A stretch of DNA of 64,000 nucleotides from Ottowia testudinis (GTDB taxonomy: Bacteria; Pseudomonadota; Gammaproteobacteria; Burkholderiales; Burkholderiaceae_C), in contig NZ_CP071796.1 in NCBI RefSeq assembly GCF_017498525.1, positions 3,844,001 to 3,908,000 on the forward strand. Reading direction: 5' to 3'. The notes below the pieces were generated by a model. The model worked only from the letters and a program-made list of their open reading frames with translations. It had not been told where the DNA came from and searched no databases. The translations under genes were made by a program, and so were the position numbers. Of this stretch, positions 8,293 to 17,755 are shown one piece after another (positions within the stretch are counted from its first letter, which is position 1; every line of letters starts with the position of its first letter).

Positions 8293-11200
8293 TCAAGGCG
8301 TGTCCACATCCCCACGAATCAGCAGCGTGAACTGATCACTGGGCACCGATTCCGGCCCCTGCTGCACCGTGCGCACCACCCACACCGGAAACTGCGCGCC
8401 GATGGTGTTGAAGCGCAGCACGTTGCCCGTGGCCCAGCCATTGCCCCAACCGAGCGCGGGCAGACTGAAATACGGCACACCGGTAGCCGGGTTGTTCGGG
8501 GCGCAATCGGTGCTGGTGTTGCCGGTGGCAATGACACCCACGTTCTCGCCAATCACTTCAAAGGCCGTGCTGTTGGTGAAGCGCACCACCCAGCGTTCGG
8601 TCACCGCACCCCGGTTGCTGACCTTGATCGGGTATTGCGTGTGGTTAAAGGTGGCCGTTGCGCTGGCGTTCGTCAGACTGTCGGCCCAATTGCCATTCCA
8701 GCTGGCCTGGTCGAACACCAGATTGACCCGGGCAAACAGGTCACCGGCCACCAGCGCGCTGGAGACAAAGCTGCCGGAGCTGGGGTCACCAGCTTTGGCG
8801 AGTGGGTAGGCATGCGTCAAGGGCCGTGTAAAACTGATCTCGCCGTTGATCTGCACGTCTCTCACCACGGCCATGTCTTCGATGCGGTGCTCAATAGTGA
8901 CCGGTTGCTTGTAACCCGTCACATCGCTGAAAGTGACCGTACCGGCTTCCAGATTGCTGCTGTAACCGGTGTGGATCACCGTGCCGTCATGCCCGACCAC
9001 CCGGATGCGCGATAAGCGCACCCGCGCGCAGTCTATTGTCTGACCGTTCGATACCGATGCCGTGATCTTGCCGGTGTGTCCGACCACGGCAAAGCCACCC
9101 GGGCGGAAGATGGGGACGCGCCCATCGCTGGGTAGGCGCACCGGATCGATACCCAGCAAGTCCGCATCCAGCGGCAGATAGCTGTAGGCCACGGCGCTGT
9201 AGCGCAATGTGGAAGTGGCAATCGGCTCGGGGCGAAACACCTTGCCGTCGGTACCCACATTACTGGCATCAAACCAGGGTTGAGATTCATTGCCGGCGGC
9301 GGTAACCCTGGTGCCAAAGCGCAGGCGCACGACGCCAGATTCGTAGTTCACCGTGCCAGACACGCCAGCTGCGTTCAACTTGCCATCAATCCCGGCGCTG
9401 ACGGTCTGCACCCCGCCTGAGGCTCGTGCAAACTGGATCGACAGCGACCCCGGCCGCAGTGGTGCTGCACCGGTGCGAAACACAAATTCGCTGGAGATGT
9501 TCTCGCCCACCGTGGTGACGCAACTGGCGCGGGTCAGAGCATTGGGTGTGCCGGTTGTCCACGAAGTCAGGGTCACATCCCCCGAGAGGTAGTTGATGCT
9601 GCCGCGCGTGATCCAGCCACTGCCGGTGAATTCGCGCAACATCCCCTGACCGTTGTCACCCCAGGGCTGCGCATTCTGCGCAGTCAGCAGCACAGTCCCC
9701 GCAACCACCTGCGCGTTCACACCCGGTACCAGCTTGAAGCGGGGCGCAAAGGTGAAGGCTTCACTGTGGTTGCTGGTGGATCCTGCACTGTTGTAGCGCA
9801 GCTTGACATAGCCCGATTCGTCATTGGGATAGAGCGACGGGGCGGGCACATATTCAATCCCAGCGTAGTTGAGCCGGAACATGGCACCCGAACTGCCCCA
9901 GCCCAGACGCTGGCTGCCGTAGACTGGCCTTGGAATGCGGATGCTGACATCGGGCTGGAAGCGCACAACGCCGGTGGCGTAATCCACACTGCCAATGACC
10001 TGGCCTTCCCGCACCAGATGACCCGCACCATCGTCCCGCGCCACCTGGGTCGGATCAACGCCGTTCCACAGGCCCAGTCCCATGGCCTGCAATTGCTGCT
10101 GGGTGTAGACCCCGAGCACGGCTGTGTCGGTCAGAGTATTCCACTCCACTTCCAGCGAGCCGGCTTCAATCGCACCCAGTGAAGCGGTCACTGGCAGCAG
10201 CCCTTCGGCATTGCGGGAGGGATGACTGAAACTGTCTTCCTGTTTGGGGCCCGCCACATACTCGGCCACGATCTGGGTGCCCACGGCGGGCAGCACATTG
10301 GGCGCAAAGTCAAAGGCGCTTTGTGCCACGCTCAGATAGCCACTGGCATCGCCCGTGATCAATCCGGCATTGCCGGCTTTGGCCTTCTGGCTGGCATCGC
10401 CATGCATCCAGCTCAAGGTGAGTGAGCCGGGCTGAATCGACTTACCTCCGGGAGGGGTGAGCACCACGCCTTGCGATGCCTTGAGCACCGCACCCGGTTG
10501 CTGCGTTTCCTGTGTCGGCACATTCCAGGTCAGGATCAAGGAAGACCCGACATCGGGCAATGCGCCCAGCGTGACCACGAAGGCCCCCGTGTTGCGGTTG
10601 AAGGTACCCGCGCCATAGCTGGCATCCAGCCCTTTGAGGGAACCATTGCCCGCATCCGAGAGCACATACCAGCGCCCTTGCGCCATGTAACTGATCGACA
10701 GGGTGCCCGGCTGCGGCACGGGATTGACGGTGCCGACCCAGGACTGGCTGCGCGATTCCGGGGTGACCGGGATTTCTGAGCTTTGCGGTGCGCGCAGGAT
10801 TTGTGCGGCGGGGATATAGGTGACGGCCTTGGCATTCGACATGGAACCTGCATTGAGGCTCAGGATGCCGTTGGCGTAATCGATGGTGCCGATCTGCCCA
10901 CCGCTGCCAGCGGTTTTGAGGATGCCGGCATCGTCCACGAGGGTGATGCCATCGGTGGCTATGGAGAGTGACCCCGGCAGACAGCCGCCGGGCAGGTTGA
11001 ATTTGATGGTGGGCGTCCATGCGTGCCAAGCGGTGTAGCTGACCGGGGCCATGCCGGGCACTGGCAAGCCCGAAGCTGCGTACGGCGGCACGAATGAAAT
11101 TGGCGTTTCGGTTTGAGCGCTGGGCACCAGCTGGGTGTAGATGGAGGCGCCCTTGATGGTGAAATCGCCCACCGAAGCGGCCTGCGTCAGTGGCACCACA

Positions 11201-11898
11201 CCGACATAGGTGCCGGCATCGGCGACCACGGTGTCGCGGGTCTTGGTGGAGTTGGGTGCACGGGTAAAACTCCGGCTGGCTGGTGAGCCGGTGAAGTCAA
11301 AACGCAGGGCGTCGCTGATGTCGACGGTGACGACCGCTGCTTTGTAGTCCTTGTCGCCATCGTAGGTGAAGGTGCGCTCGACACTGGAGACGGCGGTGGC
11401 GCGGATGTATTGCTCTTTCTGGGTGGAGAGGTTCTCGTTTTCGATGAGGACGAGGGTCTGGCCGACATTAGGCACCGCATCACTGGGACGCTGGAACAGC
11501 TGGATGACGCGCTGCCCGGCGATGTGGTTTTCGAACAGGTAGCCCGCCCATTCCGGTCCTTTGTTGAGGTAGGCCTCGATGCGCACTTGGGCCTGCTCAC
11601 GGGTGTCGAAGGTTTTTTCTGTAGAGAACAGGGTGACGCTGACACGCGGGTCTTGCGGTGGCTCGGCGACGATGACGTTGGCACCGAAGTAGGTGTCGGT
11701 GTCATCGGTCTGTACCGAAACAAAGCTCTTGCGCAGGTTGACTCTGCCACCGGCACGATCCAGTTCGGAAATGTCGGGGAAGATGGCGTTGGAGACGCCA
11801 TCGGGAATGGCAATGCCGGTGGGCGCACCACCGCCTTCGGGCACATCGGCCATGACAGCGGATTTGAGCAGTTTGACGTCGCCGGATTGGATGGGCAT
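8293..11898 (-). CDS. Large tail/baseplate protein with internal beta repeats
   Basis: A 1201-residue protein with at least four copies of a short motif of pattern G-[TS]-[IV]-[DN]-Y-x3-G-x-[VL]: GTIDYANGILSL (~336), GSVDYATGVVRF (~636), GSINYLSGDVTL (~765) and GTVNYESGVVRL (~848), each preceded by a segment such as PGSLSI. This implies repeated beta-sandwich modules stacked along a fibre or tail-tip shaft. No enzymatic motif is seen. It is isolated on both sides by intrinsic terminators (11914-11940 upstream, 8243-8267 downstream), unusual for a late structural gene. Likely long tail-tip or baseplate component; exact role unknown. Confidence 0.65.
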   Translation of the reverse strand: MPIQSGDVKLLKSAVMADVPEGGGAPTGIAIPDGVSNAIFPDISELDRAGGRVNLRKSFVSVQTDDTDTYFGANVIVAEPPQDPRVSVTLFSTEKTFDTREQAQVRIEAYLNKGPEWAGYLFENHIAGQRVIQLFQRPSDAVPNVGQTLVLIENENLSTQKEQYIRATAVSSVERTFTYDGDKDYKAAVVTVDISDALRFDFTGSPASRSFTRAPNSTKTRDTVVADAGTYVGVVPLTQAASVGDFTIKGASIYTQLVPSAQTETPISFVPPYAASGLPVPGMAPVSYTAWHAWTPTIKFNLPGGCLPGSLSIATDGITLVDDAGILKTAGSGGQIGTIDYANGILSLNAGSMSNAKAVTYIPAAQILRAPQSSEIPVTPESRSQSWVGTVNPVPQPGTLSISYMAQGRWYVLSDAGNGSLKGLDASYGAGTFNRNTGAFVVTLGALPDVGSSLILTWNVPTQETQQPGAVLKASQGVVLTPPGGKSIQPGSLTLSWMHGDASQKAKAGNAGLITGDASGYLSVAQSAFDFAPNVLPAVGTQIVAEYVAGPKQEDSFSHPSRNAEGLLPVTASLGAIEAGSLEVEWNTLTDTAVLGVYTQQQLQAMGLGLWNGVDPTQVARDDGAGHLVREGQVIGSVDYATGVVRFQPDVSIRIPRPVYGSQRLGWGSSGAMFRLNYAGIEYVPAPSLYPNDESGYVKLRYNSAGSTSNHSEAFTFAPRFKLVPGVNAQVVAGTVLLTAQNAQPWGDNGQGMLREFTGSGWITRGSINYLSGDVTLTSWTTGTPNALTRASCVTTVGENISSEFVFRTGAAPLRPGSLSIQFARASGGVQTVSAGIDGKLNAAGVSGTVNYESGVVRLRFGTRVTAAGNESQPWFDASNVGTDGKVFRPEPIATSTLRYSAVAYSYLPLDADLLGIDPVRLPSDGRVPIFRPGGFAVVGHTGKITASVSNGQTIDCARVRLSRIRVVGHDGTVIHTGYSSNLEAGTVTFSDVTGYKQPVTIEHRIEDMAVVRDVQINGEISFTRPLTHAYPLAKAGDPSSGSFVSSALVAGDLFARVNLVFDQASWNGNWADSLTNASATATFNHTQYPIKVSNRGAVTERWVVRFTNSTAFEVIGENVGVIATGNTSTDCAPNNPATGVPYFSLPALGWGNGWATGNVLRFNTIGAQFPVWVVRTVQQGPESVPSDQFTLLIRGDVDTP

Positions 11899-11913
11899 AA
11901 AACGGTTCGGGAA

Positions 11914-11940
11914 TAAAAAAGCCCCGCTCGGGGCGGGGCT
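11914..11940 (-). terminator. Intrinsic terminator between the nuclease-like cargo gene and the 1201-aa tail gene
   Basis: On the minus strand a perfect stem AGCCCCGC / GCGGGGCT with a 5-nt loop is followed by a T tract ending near 11914. It follows the cargo gene at 11965-12969 and would insulate the downstream tail gene from it. Confidence 0.88.
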
Positions 11941-11964
11941 GGAATGGAATGGGGAGATGAAGGA

Positions 11965-12969
11965 TCAGATAAGCAATTCAACCGATCGAGGCTTTAAGTC
12001 ATAGCGAATGACCTGGATGTCCTGCAATTTCAGGGTAAGCAATATGTCATTGGGCAACGCATCCACTTCATTCGGAATAACAAGATGACGCTTGCAGGAG
12101 CTACTGCTGCCATGCACCATCAATTGCCCAATTGCTGTGTACAAGTCGCCTCGACAACAAGAAGTCTTGACCTCAAAGATCTCAGACAGGGCATTTTCAG
12201 TTCCGACACCCAAGTCAATGAGGGCGTTTTTGACGATGGCTTGCCCTTTGGGTACAGGATGGCCACTTCGCCATGCGTTGAGCCGATCGACCACATCACC
12301 ATGACGCGATACATAGTCGATCTTTGCAGATCTCCTTCCTTTGCGTCGACCCCTGGCTTCTTTGTAATACGCCAGAAACTTTTGCTGCTTCCGCTCAAAA
12401 CTTGGAGTTCCAGCTGCTCCCGTTCTGACCCACTCTTTGAATTCGGCAATCTTTTCGAGATAGCGTTTCAGGGAAGCAGCCGCTCCGACACCCTGCACAG
12501 GCATCACGATGAAGCCATCTTTGAAGTGCCCGGATGCGTCGACGACTTCATCAGGAACCTCATCGAGCCAGGTCAAAAATGCCAGTCGACCAACGCCTTT
12601 GGTGCCGCCACCAATGCGGCCCGAATGCATCAAATACACCTGTCCTGAGTCAATATCTTTGACAAAGAAGCCTCCTGCCCTATCAACCCGGTTTTGGTAG
12701 GGCGTATTGAGTTCGACCGTGATTTGGAGGTCATATCGGGTTTGATACCGGCCAACCCAATTCAGTTTTCGAGGAGTAGCGCCGTCTTTGTGGTCAGCAG
12801 ACCAGTACCAATGCGCGTCATCATGAAACACCTTGACATCACTCGTGGTTCCGCCCGGATACCCAATGCTTCTTTTCTCTGACTTGGAGAACTCTTTGCG
12901 CATGGTGCTTTCAAGCGCGACCTGTGCAGCCTTAATTTCTTTGGCGTCTTCCAGCAATAAATACCCCAT
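11965..12969 (-). CDS. Putative PD-(D/E)XK-type nuclease, phage cargo gene
   Basis: A 334-residue protein. The C-terminal part has the pattern ALSEIFEVKTS followed by DLYTAIGQLMVHG: an acidic residue, then E266-V-K268, then a helix with Q, which is the core of many restriction-endonuclease-like folds. The middle is basic (YYKEARGRRKGRRSAK), suggesting nucleic-acid contact. Base composition is visibly more AT-rich than the neighbouring tail genes and a terminator follows it, both typical of a moron. The ATG at 12969 follows GAGGTGA. It could act in superinfection exclusion or anti-host defence; this is inference. Confidence 0.6.
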   Translation of the reverse strand: MGYLLLEDAKEIKAAQVALESTMRKEFSKSEKRSIGYPGGTTSDVKVFHDDAHWYWSADHKDGATPRKLNWVGRYQTRYDLQITVELNTPYQNRVDRAGGFFVKDIDSGQVYLMHSGRIGGGTKGVGRLAFLTWLDEVPDEVVDASGHFKDGFIVMPVQGVGAAASLKRYLEKIAEFKEWVRTGAAGTPSFERKQQKFLAYYKEARGRRKGRRSAKIDYVSRHGDVVDRLNAWRSGHPVPKGQAIVKNALIDLGVGTENALSEIFEVKTSCCRGDLYTAIGQLMVHGSSSSCKRHLVIPNEVDALPNDILLTLKLQDIQVIRYDLKPRSVELLI

Positions 12970-12978
12970 GGTGTCACC

Positions 12979-13386
12979 TCATATTTCCATCAGGCGAATT
13001 GTCAATCGATACCACTCATCAGGCAAATAACCACCAAAGCCCAACACTGGCTCAGCTTCAATTGTGGTTTCCGTGTGACGGAAGGCCACCGTGAAACTGC
13101 GGGCATCTGTCAAAGTCAGCGTGAAGCGTCCAGTGGCGTTACTCACCGGCACAGCCGCCCACAGGCGCAACTGCTCGACCGTCGCGCGCGTCACCCACGC
13201 CATGTCAGCAGGGCCCACCAACGTGATGGGCCGTCCAGCTTGCCGCGCGGCCGACTGAATCAGCAGCGCTCCTGTAATGAGATAGGAAGTGCTGGCCACC
13301 GCTGGTGTCCACGCATGCTCATCACTCCAGAGTAGATCGTCGGGCAACAGCAAAGTCGCCCCTGTCGAGAGGTTCTTCAATTGCAT
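12979..13386 (-). CDS. Minor tail protein downstream of the tape measure
   Basis: A 135-residue protein (MQLKNLSTGATLLLPDDLLW...). It is predominantly beta with a Trp/Pro-rich N-terminus and ends EWYRLTIRLMEI. Conserved position immediately after the tape measure suggests a distal-tail-like or tail-tip assembly protein. Its stop is 9 bp before the start of the cargo gene. Family name not recognised. Confidence 0.6.
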   Translation of the reverse strand: MQLKNLSTGATLLLPDDLLWSDEHAWTPAVASTSYLITGALLIQSAARQAGRPITLVGPADMAWVTRATVEQLRLWAAVPVSNATGRFTLTLTDARSFTVAFRHTETTIEAEPVLGFGGYLPDEWYRLTIRLMEI

Positions 13387-13407
13387 GGGAATATCTTGAA
13401 AGAGGGC

Positions 13408-16400
13408 TTAAGCTGTTCGCGTGCGCGCGCTGCTGAGCAACTGCAGCAGCCGCGACTCATCCTGCGCATCAACCCGGGCATCCACTTTCTGGCCACCAGC
13501 AGCCAACTCCACCCGCACCGTGCGCGTGGAAACAGTCGGCGCGGCTGCCTGCATCGCCTGCCGTGCCAGTTGCTGCACCGGTGTGGCCAATGAGCTCGCT
13601 GCACCTGCCATGCCCGGCACCATGCCACCCGTGGCAAATCCAAGCACCGTCTGCACCTTGTCTTTGGGCAGGGACAGATTGTTCAGGGCCGCAAAGAACC
13701 CGGCACCGAAACGATTGACCGTGGCCCTGTTCATCACAAACTCACCCGGCGTCAGCATGGCGGGCACCGTGTCGGATGCAGCGGGTACGCCGCCCCCACC
13801 ATTTACTCCTGACCCGGCTTTCGGCTGCCCACCCCGCGCCAGAAAGTTGTCCTGATTCGCCTCCATATAGTCGATCAGGTCGCGCTCGTAATCCCTGTTG
13901 TAGAGCAGCATCTGCGCCATGTTGGTGCGCCAGCGCTGCTTCATGCGCTCCAGGTCTTGCTTCTCATTGGGGGTGAGGGTTTTACGGGTCTTGAAGTCTT
14001 CCAGGCGCTTGCGGTCGCGTTCGGCATCGGCCTGCGCATACTTCATCGTGTTCCAACCAAAGTCCAGACTCACCGCAGCACCGTACTGATATTGCACATT
14101 ACTGGTGTAGTTGCGCAGCGATTCGATGCCGAGTTCAATCATCTTGTAGACCTCGGCCACCTCCCGGTTCAGCTTGGGTGAACTGATCCCTCGAAACCCA
14201 TCGGTTTCACCCTGTTTGTCCGAACCGCCAATCCTGACGGCACCACCCGTTGCAAACTGCCGCACCACCTGCGCTCCATGGGCCAGTTTGCCCAGCAGCC
14301 CATCGCCGTATTTCTGCACGGCGGCTTTCTTGAGAACAAAGGAGCCCGCATCCAGCGTGCGGGGCACCGTATCAGCATTGCCCGAGCCGGGCACCTTGCC
14401 GCCTGACAGGATTGGAAAGGCCATACCACCAGATGCTCCGCTACCCACAGATCCTCCCGATGCAAATCTGCCGATGCCAACGTTTCTGCCACCACCTGCT
14501 GCAACGCCCGCACCCACCAGACCACCCGTGGCATTGGCTTCCACCTTCTTCACATAGATGGTGTGTGTGCTGGAGGTGTTCTGGCCATTGAGGCTCTGAA
14601 TCGTGGCCCGTGCTTCATCAGCATTACTGCGGATCTGGTGTCTTGACTGCGTTTCCAGATCATTCAGGGCCGTGATGGAGCGCTGCACGTTCTGTACACC
14701 CGCCAGCGCCTTGTCCGCGCTGACCTTGAGTTCGATTTCTGCCTTGTCTTTCGCGTAGTCGGAGAGTTGCTGCAAGGCGGCCTGTGCTTTGGACACATCG
14801 GCACCGATGGGTAGCGTCTTACCCTCCTTGAGCAGCTGCTCATACTCCATCAACTGCTTGCGTGCCTGCTCCAGATCGGCCTTGATGGGAATCAGGCGCT
14901 CTTTCTCGGCCAAGGCCTTGTCGAGTTCGGTCAATGCGGTTTGCAATCGCGTCTGATCGACATCGATGGTGAGTTTCAGGCCATCCTTGAGTTTGGCCGT
15001 GATCTCATCAATCTGGGTCTGAGTGGATTTCAAGGCCTGTTCGATGCCACCGCGTGCCGAGATGGCGGCATCGGCCGCCTGCTTGTGGGCCTTCTGCTCG
15101 CCATTCAGGGCCTCCACCGTGAGTTCTTCCGACGCCTTGATGGCTTCGATGGCCTTTTGCACCGCTTCTTTCTGGGATACGACTTCCTTGTCGCCCTGCT
15201 TGACCGCATTGGCGGTTTGGGCCGCCAGATCGGTGGCCTGTTTGGCGTAATCGCGGGCTTTGTCAAACTCACCGGCCTGAATGGCTTCACGCGCCTTGGC
15301 CTGCAACTCCTGAATCTGGGTCTGCTTGTCCTGATACGACTCGAACTCTGACATCGTCGAGCGTTGCAGCTCGCGGATTTTGTCGGCGGTGGATTGCTGC
15401 AGGTCGCGTTTGGCCTGCTCGATGCGCTGCACTTCCGCCAGATGGCGGTTCGCCTCCTGATTCAGTGCATTGATGTGGGCGATATAAGCGTTGAGTGCTT
15501 CCTGCAGCGTGGACTTTTTGGTGGCGAGGATTTCATTCTCGACACGAGCGACATTGTTGCGGCGCTCCGCTTCAGTGGCTCCTTCTCGCGCGGCCGCATC
15601 CAGCCGGGCCTTGCTTTCCTGGTCGATCAGGACCAGGGTTTGCGTGGTGGCCTGCTGACGCAGGGTGGTTTGCTGTTGCAGGCTGACCGTCAGAATCTCG
15701 GTGGATTTGGCAATCAGCTGGGCTTGTGCGGTATGGCTGGTTTCGAGCAACGCTTTTTGTGCATCGGCGTTGCGCTGGGCTGCAGCCAGTTGAGCATCGA
15801 GCCCGGATTGAATCAAACTGGTCAAGCCTTGATACCCCGTAGCAATTTTGGAGAGGGCGTCAGAGACGGTCTGGTGCGCCTTGTTGGCCAGCCCTTCGAC
15901 TTCGGAGATGCGCCCATTGAGCTTCTCCAGTGCGGCGTTGACGGTTTCCACACCTCGGCCCACGGCTTCCTGCGTGCCCTGCCGCACCGCCTGCAGGCGG
16001 CGGTTGATTTCTTCGGCGGCGCTGGCGGCTGTATTCATGGCGTTAGCTGCAGCAGTGCCTTGCCCCTCCGCATCGCGGTACATGTCGGCAAAGGTGGCGC
16101 GCATTTGAGCCATGCGCTCCTGATGGCGCTGGGTGGCAGCGGCCAGGGTGTCGGCGGTGAACAGGGCGGCAAACAGTTCCCACTGGTAGCGCAGCTGTTC
16201 CACGCCAGTCATCAATACCTGCACCATGAAGATGCCAGCTTTGCGCACAATGGCAAAGTTCTCGGACAGCCAGGTGCCGATTTCCCAGCCGATGAAAGCG
16301 GCCGCGAGGACGGCAAAGGCCACTTTGAGCAGGCCGGCCCTGGCAATGGCGGCCTGTAACGACTGATTGGCCACGGCCCAGGAGGCTGCGGTCATCTGCG

Positions 16401-17400
16401 CGGCAGTCACCGCCGCAGCCCCTGCCGTTTGCCAGGCCGTGATGAAGGCGGGCAGGAAGCGATAGATCAGCACCGCCAATCCCACATTCTTGATGGTGTT
16501 GAGCCAGCTCATCACCGTGTCGAGGTTTTTGGCGAGCCAGTCGAGGGCAACGGCCAGTTTCTGGGTGAATCCCGTGCTCTCATCCAGTTTATGGATGTAC
16601 TGTGCAAAGGCGTTTTGCAGGCGGGTCAGGGCCTGCGACACCGTGGCGGGCAATTGGGCGTATTCGGTGGCGAGCTTTTCTTTCTGGGACAGGAGCGCGC
16701 GCACCACCACGTCGGCGGTGAGCTGCCCTTGTTCCGCCATGGCGCGCAGGCGGCCGATGGGGACGTTCAAACCATCGGCCAGGGCTTGCGCGAGGCGGGG
16801 AGAGTTTTCGACGACGGAGTTGAATTCTTCGCCGCGCAGCACGCCGGAAGACAAGGCCTGCCCGAATTGCAGCAGGGCCGATTGGGCTTCGTTGGCCGAG
16901 GCTCCGGAGATGCGCAGGGCCTGCGAGATGGCCTCGGTGAGGTCGAAGGCCTGCTTCTGCTCACCACCGAGCATGCGCACGGCTTGCTGGAGTTTGCCGT
17001 ACAGGGTGGTTACTTCCTGAATCGGCACGCCAATGCGCTGCGCAATGGCATAGAGCTCCTGTTTGGCAGCGGTGAACTCGCGCGTACCTGCAGTGGCCAG
17101 CTTCAAACGCGCTTCCATCAGGTTCCAGGCATCGGCCAGCTGGATGATTTCGCGCACCTGGCCGGCAAACTGGAAGGCAGCCAGAAAGGCCACGAGTTGC
17201 GCCTTGGCCCGGCCAAACTGTTCGGCAAAGGCGCCCGCACCCGCTTTGACCTGTTCCAGACCAGCAGATGCCTTGGCCCCGGCGGACTTGGCCTGATTGG
17301 CCAGTTCGCCCAGATTCTTCTCGGCCTGGGTCAGCGTGGCGCGCAGTTTGTCGTCCTGGCCTTCGAGACTGACCAGGACGGAGATGCGGTTGGTGGGCAT
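13408..17400 (-). CDS. Tape measure protein
   Basis: A 1330-residue protein that sets tail length and is threaded through the tail tube. Residues ~60-250 contain the tape-measure N-terminal domain, including NSVVENSPRLAQALADGLNV and GRLRAMAEQGQLTADVVVRA, which are strongly conserved in this family. Hydrophobic segments follow around residues 310-375 (LAVLIYRFLPAFI, AFAVLAAAFIGWEIG). The centre (~450-950) is a long coiled coil rich in Ala, Gln, Glu and Lys. Towards the C-terminus two copies of the pattern DTVPRTLDAGSFVLKK / DTVPAMLTPGEFVMNR occur, a common feature of such proteins. Start codon support is weak (no strong ribosome site). Confidence 0.93.
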   Translation of the reverse strand: MPTNRISVLVSLEGQDDKLRATLTQAEKNLGELANQAKSAGAKASAGLEQVKAGAGAFAEQFGRAKAQLVAFLAAFQFAGQVREIIQLADAWNLMEARLKLATAGTREFTAAKQELYAIAQRIGVPIQEVTTLYGKLQQAVRMLGGEQKQAFDLTEAISQALRISGASANEAQSALLQFGQALSSGVLRGEEFNSVVENSPRLAQALADGLNVPIGRLRAMAEQGQLTADVVVRALLSQKEKLATEYAQLPATVSQALTRLQNAFAQYIHKLDESTGFTQKLAVALDWLAKNLDTVMSWLNTIKNVGLAVLIYRFLPAFITAWQTAGAAAVTAAQMTAASWAVANQSLQAAIARAGLLKVAFAVLAAAFIGWEIGTWLSENFAIVRKAGIFMVQVLMTGVEQLRYQWELFAALFTADTLAAATQRHQERMAQMRATFADMYRDAEGQGTAAANAMNTAASAAEEINRRLQAVRQGTQEAVGRGVETVNAALEKLNGRISEVEGLANKAHQTVSDALSKIATGYQGLTSLIQSGLDAQLAAAQRNADAQKALLETSHTAQAQLIAKSTEILTVSLQQQTTLRQQATTQTLVLIDQESKARLDAAAREGATEAERRNNVARVENEILATKKSTLQEALNAYIAHINALNQEANRHLAEVQRIEQAKRDLQQSTADKIRELQRSTMSEFESYQDKQTQIQELQAKAREAIQAGEFDKARDYAKQATDLAAQTANAVKQGDKEVVSQKEAVQKAIEAIKASEELTVEALNGEQKAHKQAADAAISARGGIEQALKSTQTQIDEITAKLKDGLKLTIDVDQTRLQTALTELDKALAEKERLIPIKADLEQARKQLMEYEQLLKEGKTLPIGADVSKAQAALQQLSDYAKDKAEIELKVSADKALAGVQNVQRSITALNDLETQSRHQIRSNADEARATIQSLNGQNTSSTHTIYVKKVEANATGGLVGAGVAAGGGRNVGIGRFASGGSVGSGASGGMAFPILSGGKVPGSGNADTVPRTLDAGSFVLKKAAVQKYGDGLLGKLAHGAQVVRQFATGGAVRIGGSDKQGETDGFRGISSPKLNREVAEVYKMIELGIESLRNYTSNVQYQYGAAVSLDFGWNTMKYAQADAERDRKRLEDFKTRKTLTPNEKQDLERMKQRWRTNMAQMLLYNRDYERDLIDYMEANQDNFLARGGQPKAGSGVNGGGGVPAASDTVPAMLTPGEFVMNRATVNRFGAGFFAALNNLSLPKDKVQTVLGFATGGMVPGMAGAASSLATPVQQLARQAMQAAAPTVSTRTVRVELAAGGQKVDARVDAQDESRLLQLLSSARTRTA

Positions 17401-17445
17401 GGGTAAACAAATCCGAGGGATGCAAGAAATCGGGATTCACGGTAA

Positions 17446-17468
17446 AATCTGACCTGACAAGTCAGATT
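17446..17468. promoter_or_regulatory. Inverted repeat upstream of the toxin-antitoxin pair, likely operator
   Basis: AATCTGAC and GTCAGATT are perfect 8-bp arms around a 7-bp centre. The left arm overlaps a possible -10 box (TAAAAT, 17443-17448). Phd-type antitoxins repress their own promoter by binding such palindromes, so this is a probable operator. It also lies just upstream of the tape measure start on the other strand. Confidence 0.65.
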
Positions 17469-17495
17469 GATGCAAAGAGAAGAGTGAGGTGCAAG

Positions 17496-17747
17496 ATGCA
17501 GACATGGCAAATGCAGACTGCCAAAGCGCAGTTTTCTGATCTGGTGCAACGCGCCAAATCCGATGGGCCGCAGGAAATCACCGTGCACGGACGTTCCGTG
17601 GCGGTAGTGATGTCGCGCGAGATGTTCGACCGCCTGAGCGGCAATCAGGACAGCCTGGTGGACTTCATGCGGCAATCGCCGCTGTACGGTCTGGAAGACA
17701 TTCGCATCGAGCGTGATTGCAGCCCGGGACGCGACATCAGCTTCTGA
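17496..17747 (+). CDS. Type II antitoxin, Phd/YefM family
   Basis: An 83-residue antitoxin. The N-terminus MQTWQMQTAKAQFSDLVQRA is a classic Phd/YefM DNA-binding fold, and the C-terminus (LYGLEDIRIERDCSPGRDI) is the toxin-wrapping tail. The start at 17496 follows GAGG; the longer frame from 17484 is less likely. It precedes the PIN toxin gene by 8 bp. The pair runs opposite to the surrounding tail genes. Confidence 0.92.
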   Translation: MQTWQMQTAKAQFSDLVQRAKSDGPQEITVHGRSVAVVMSREMFDRLSGNQDSLVDFMRQSPLYGLEDIRIERDCSPGRDISF

Positions 17748-17755
17748 AGCACTTC

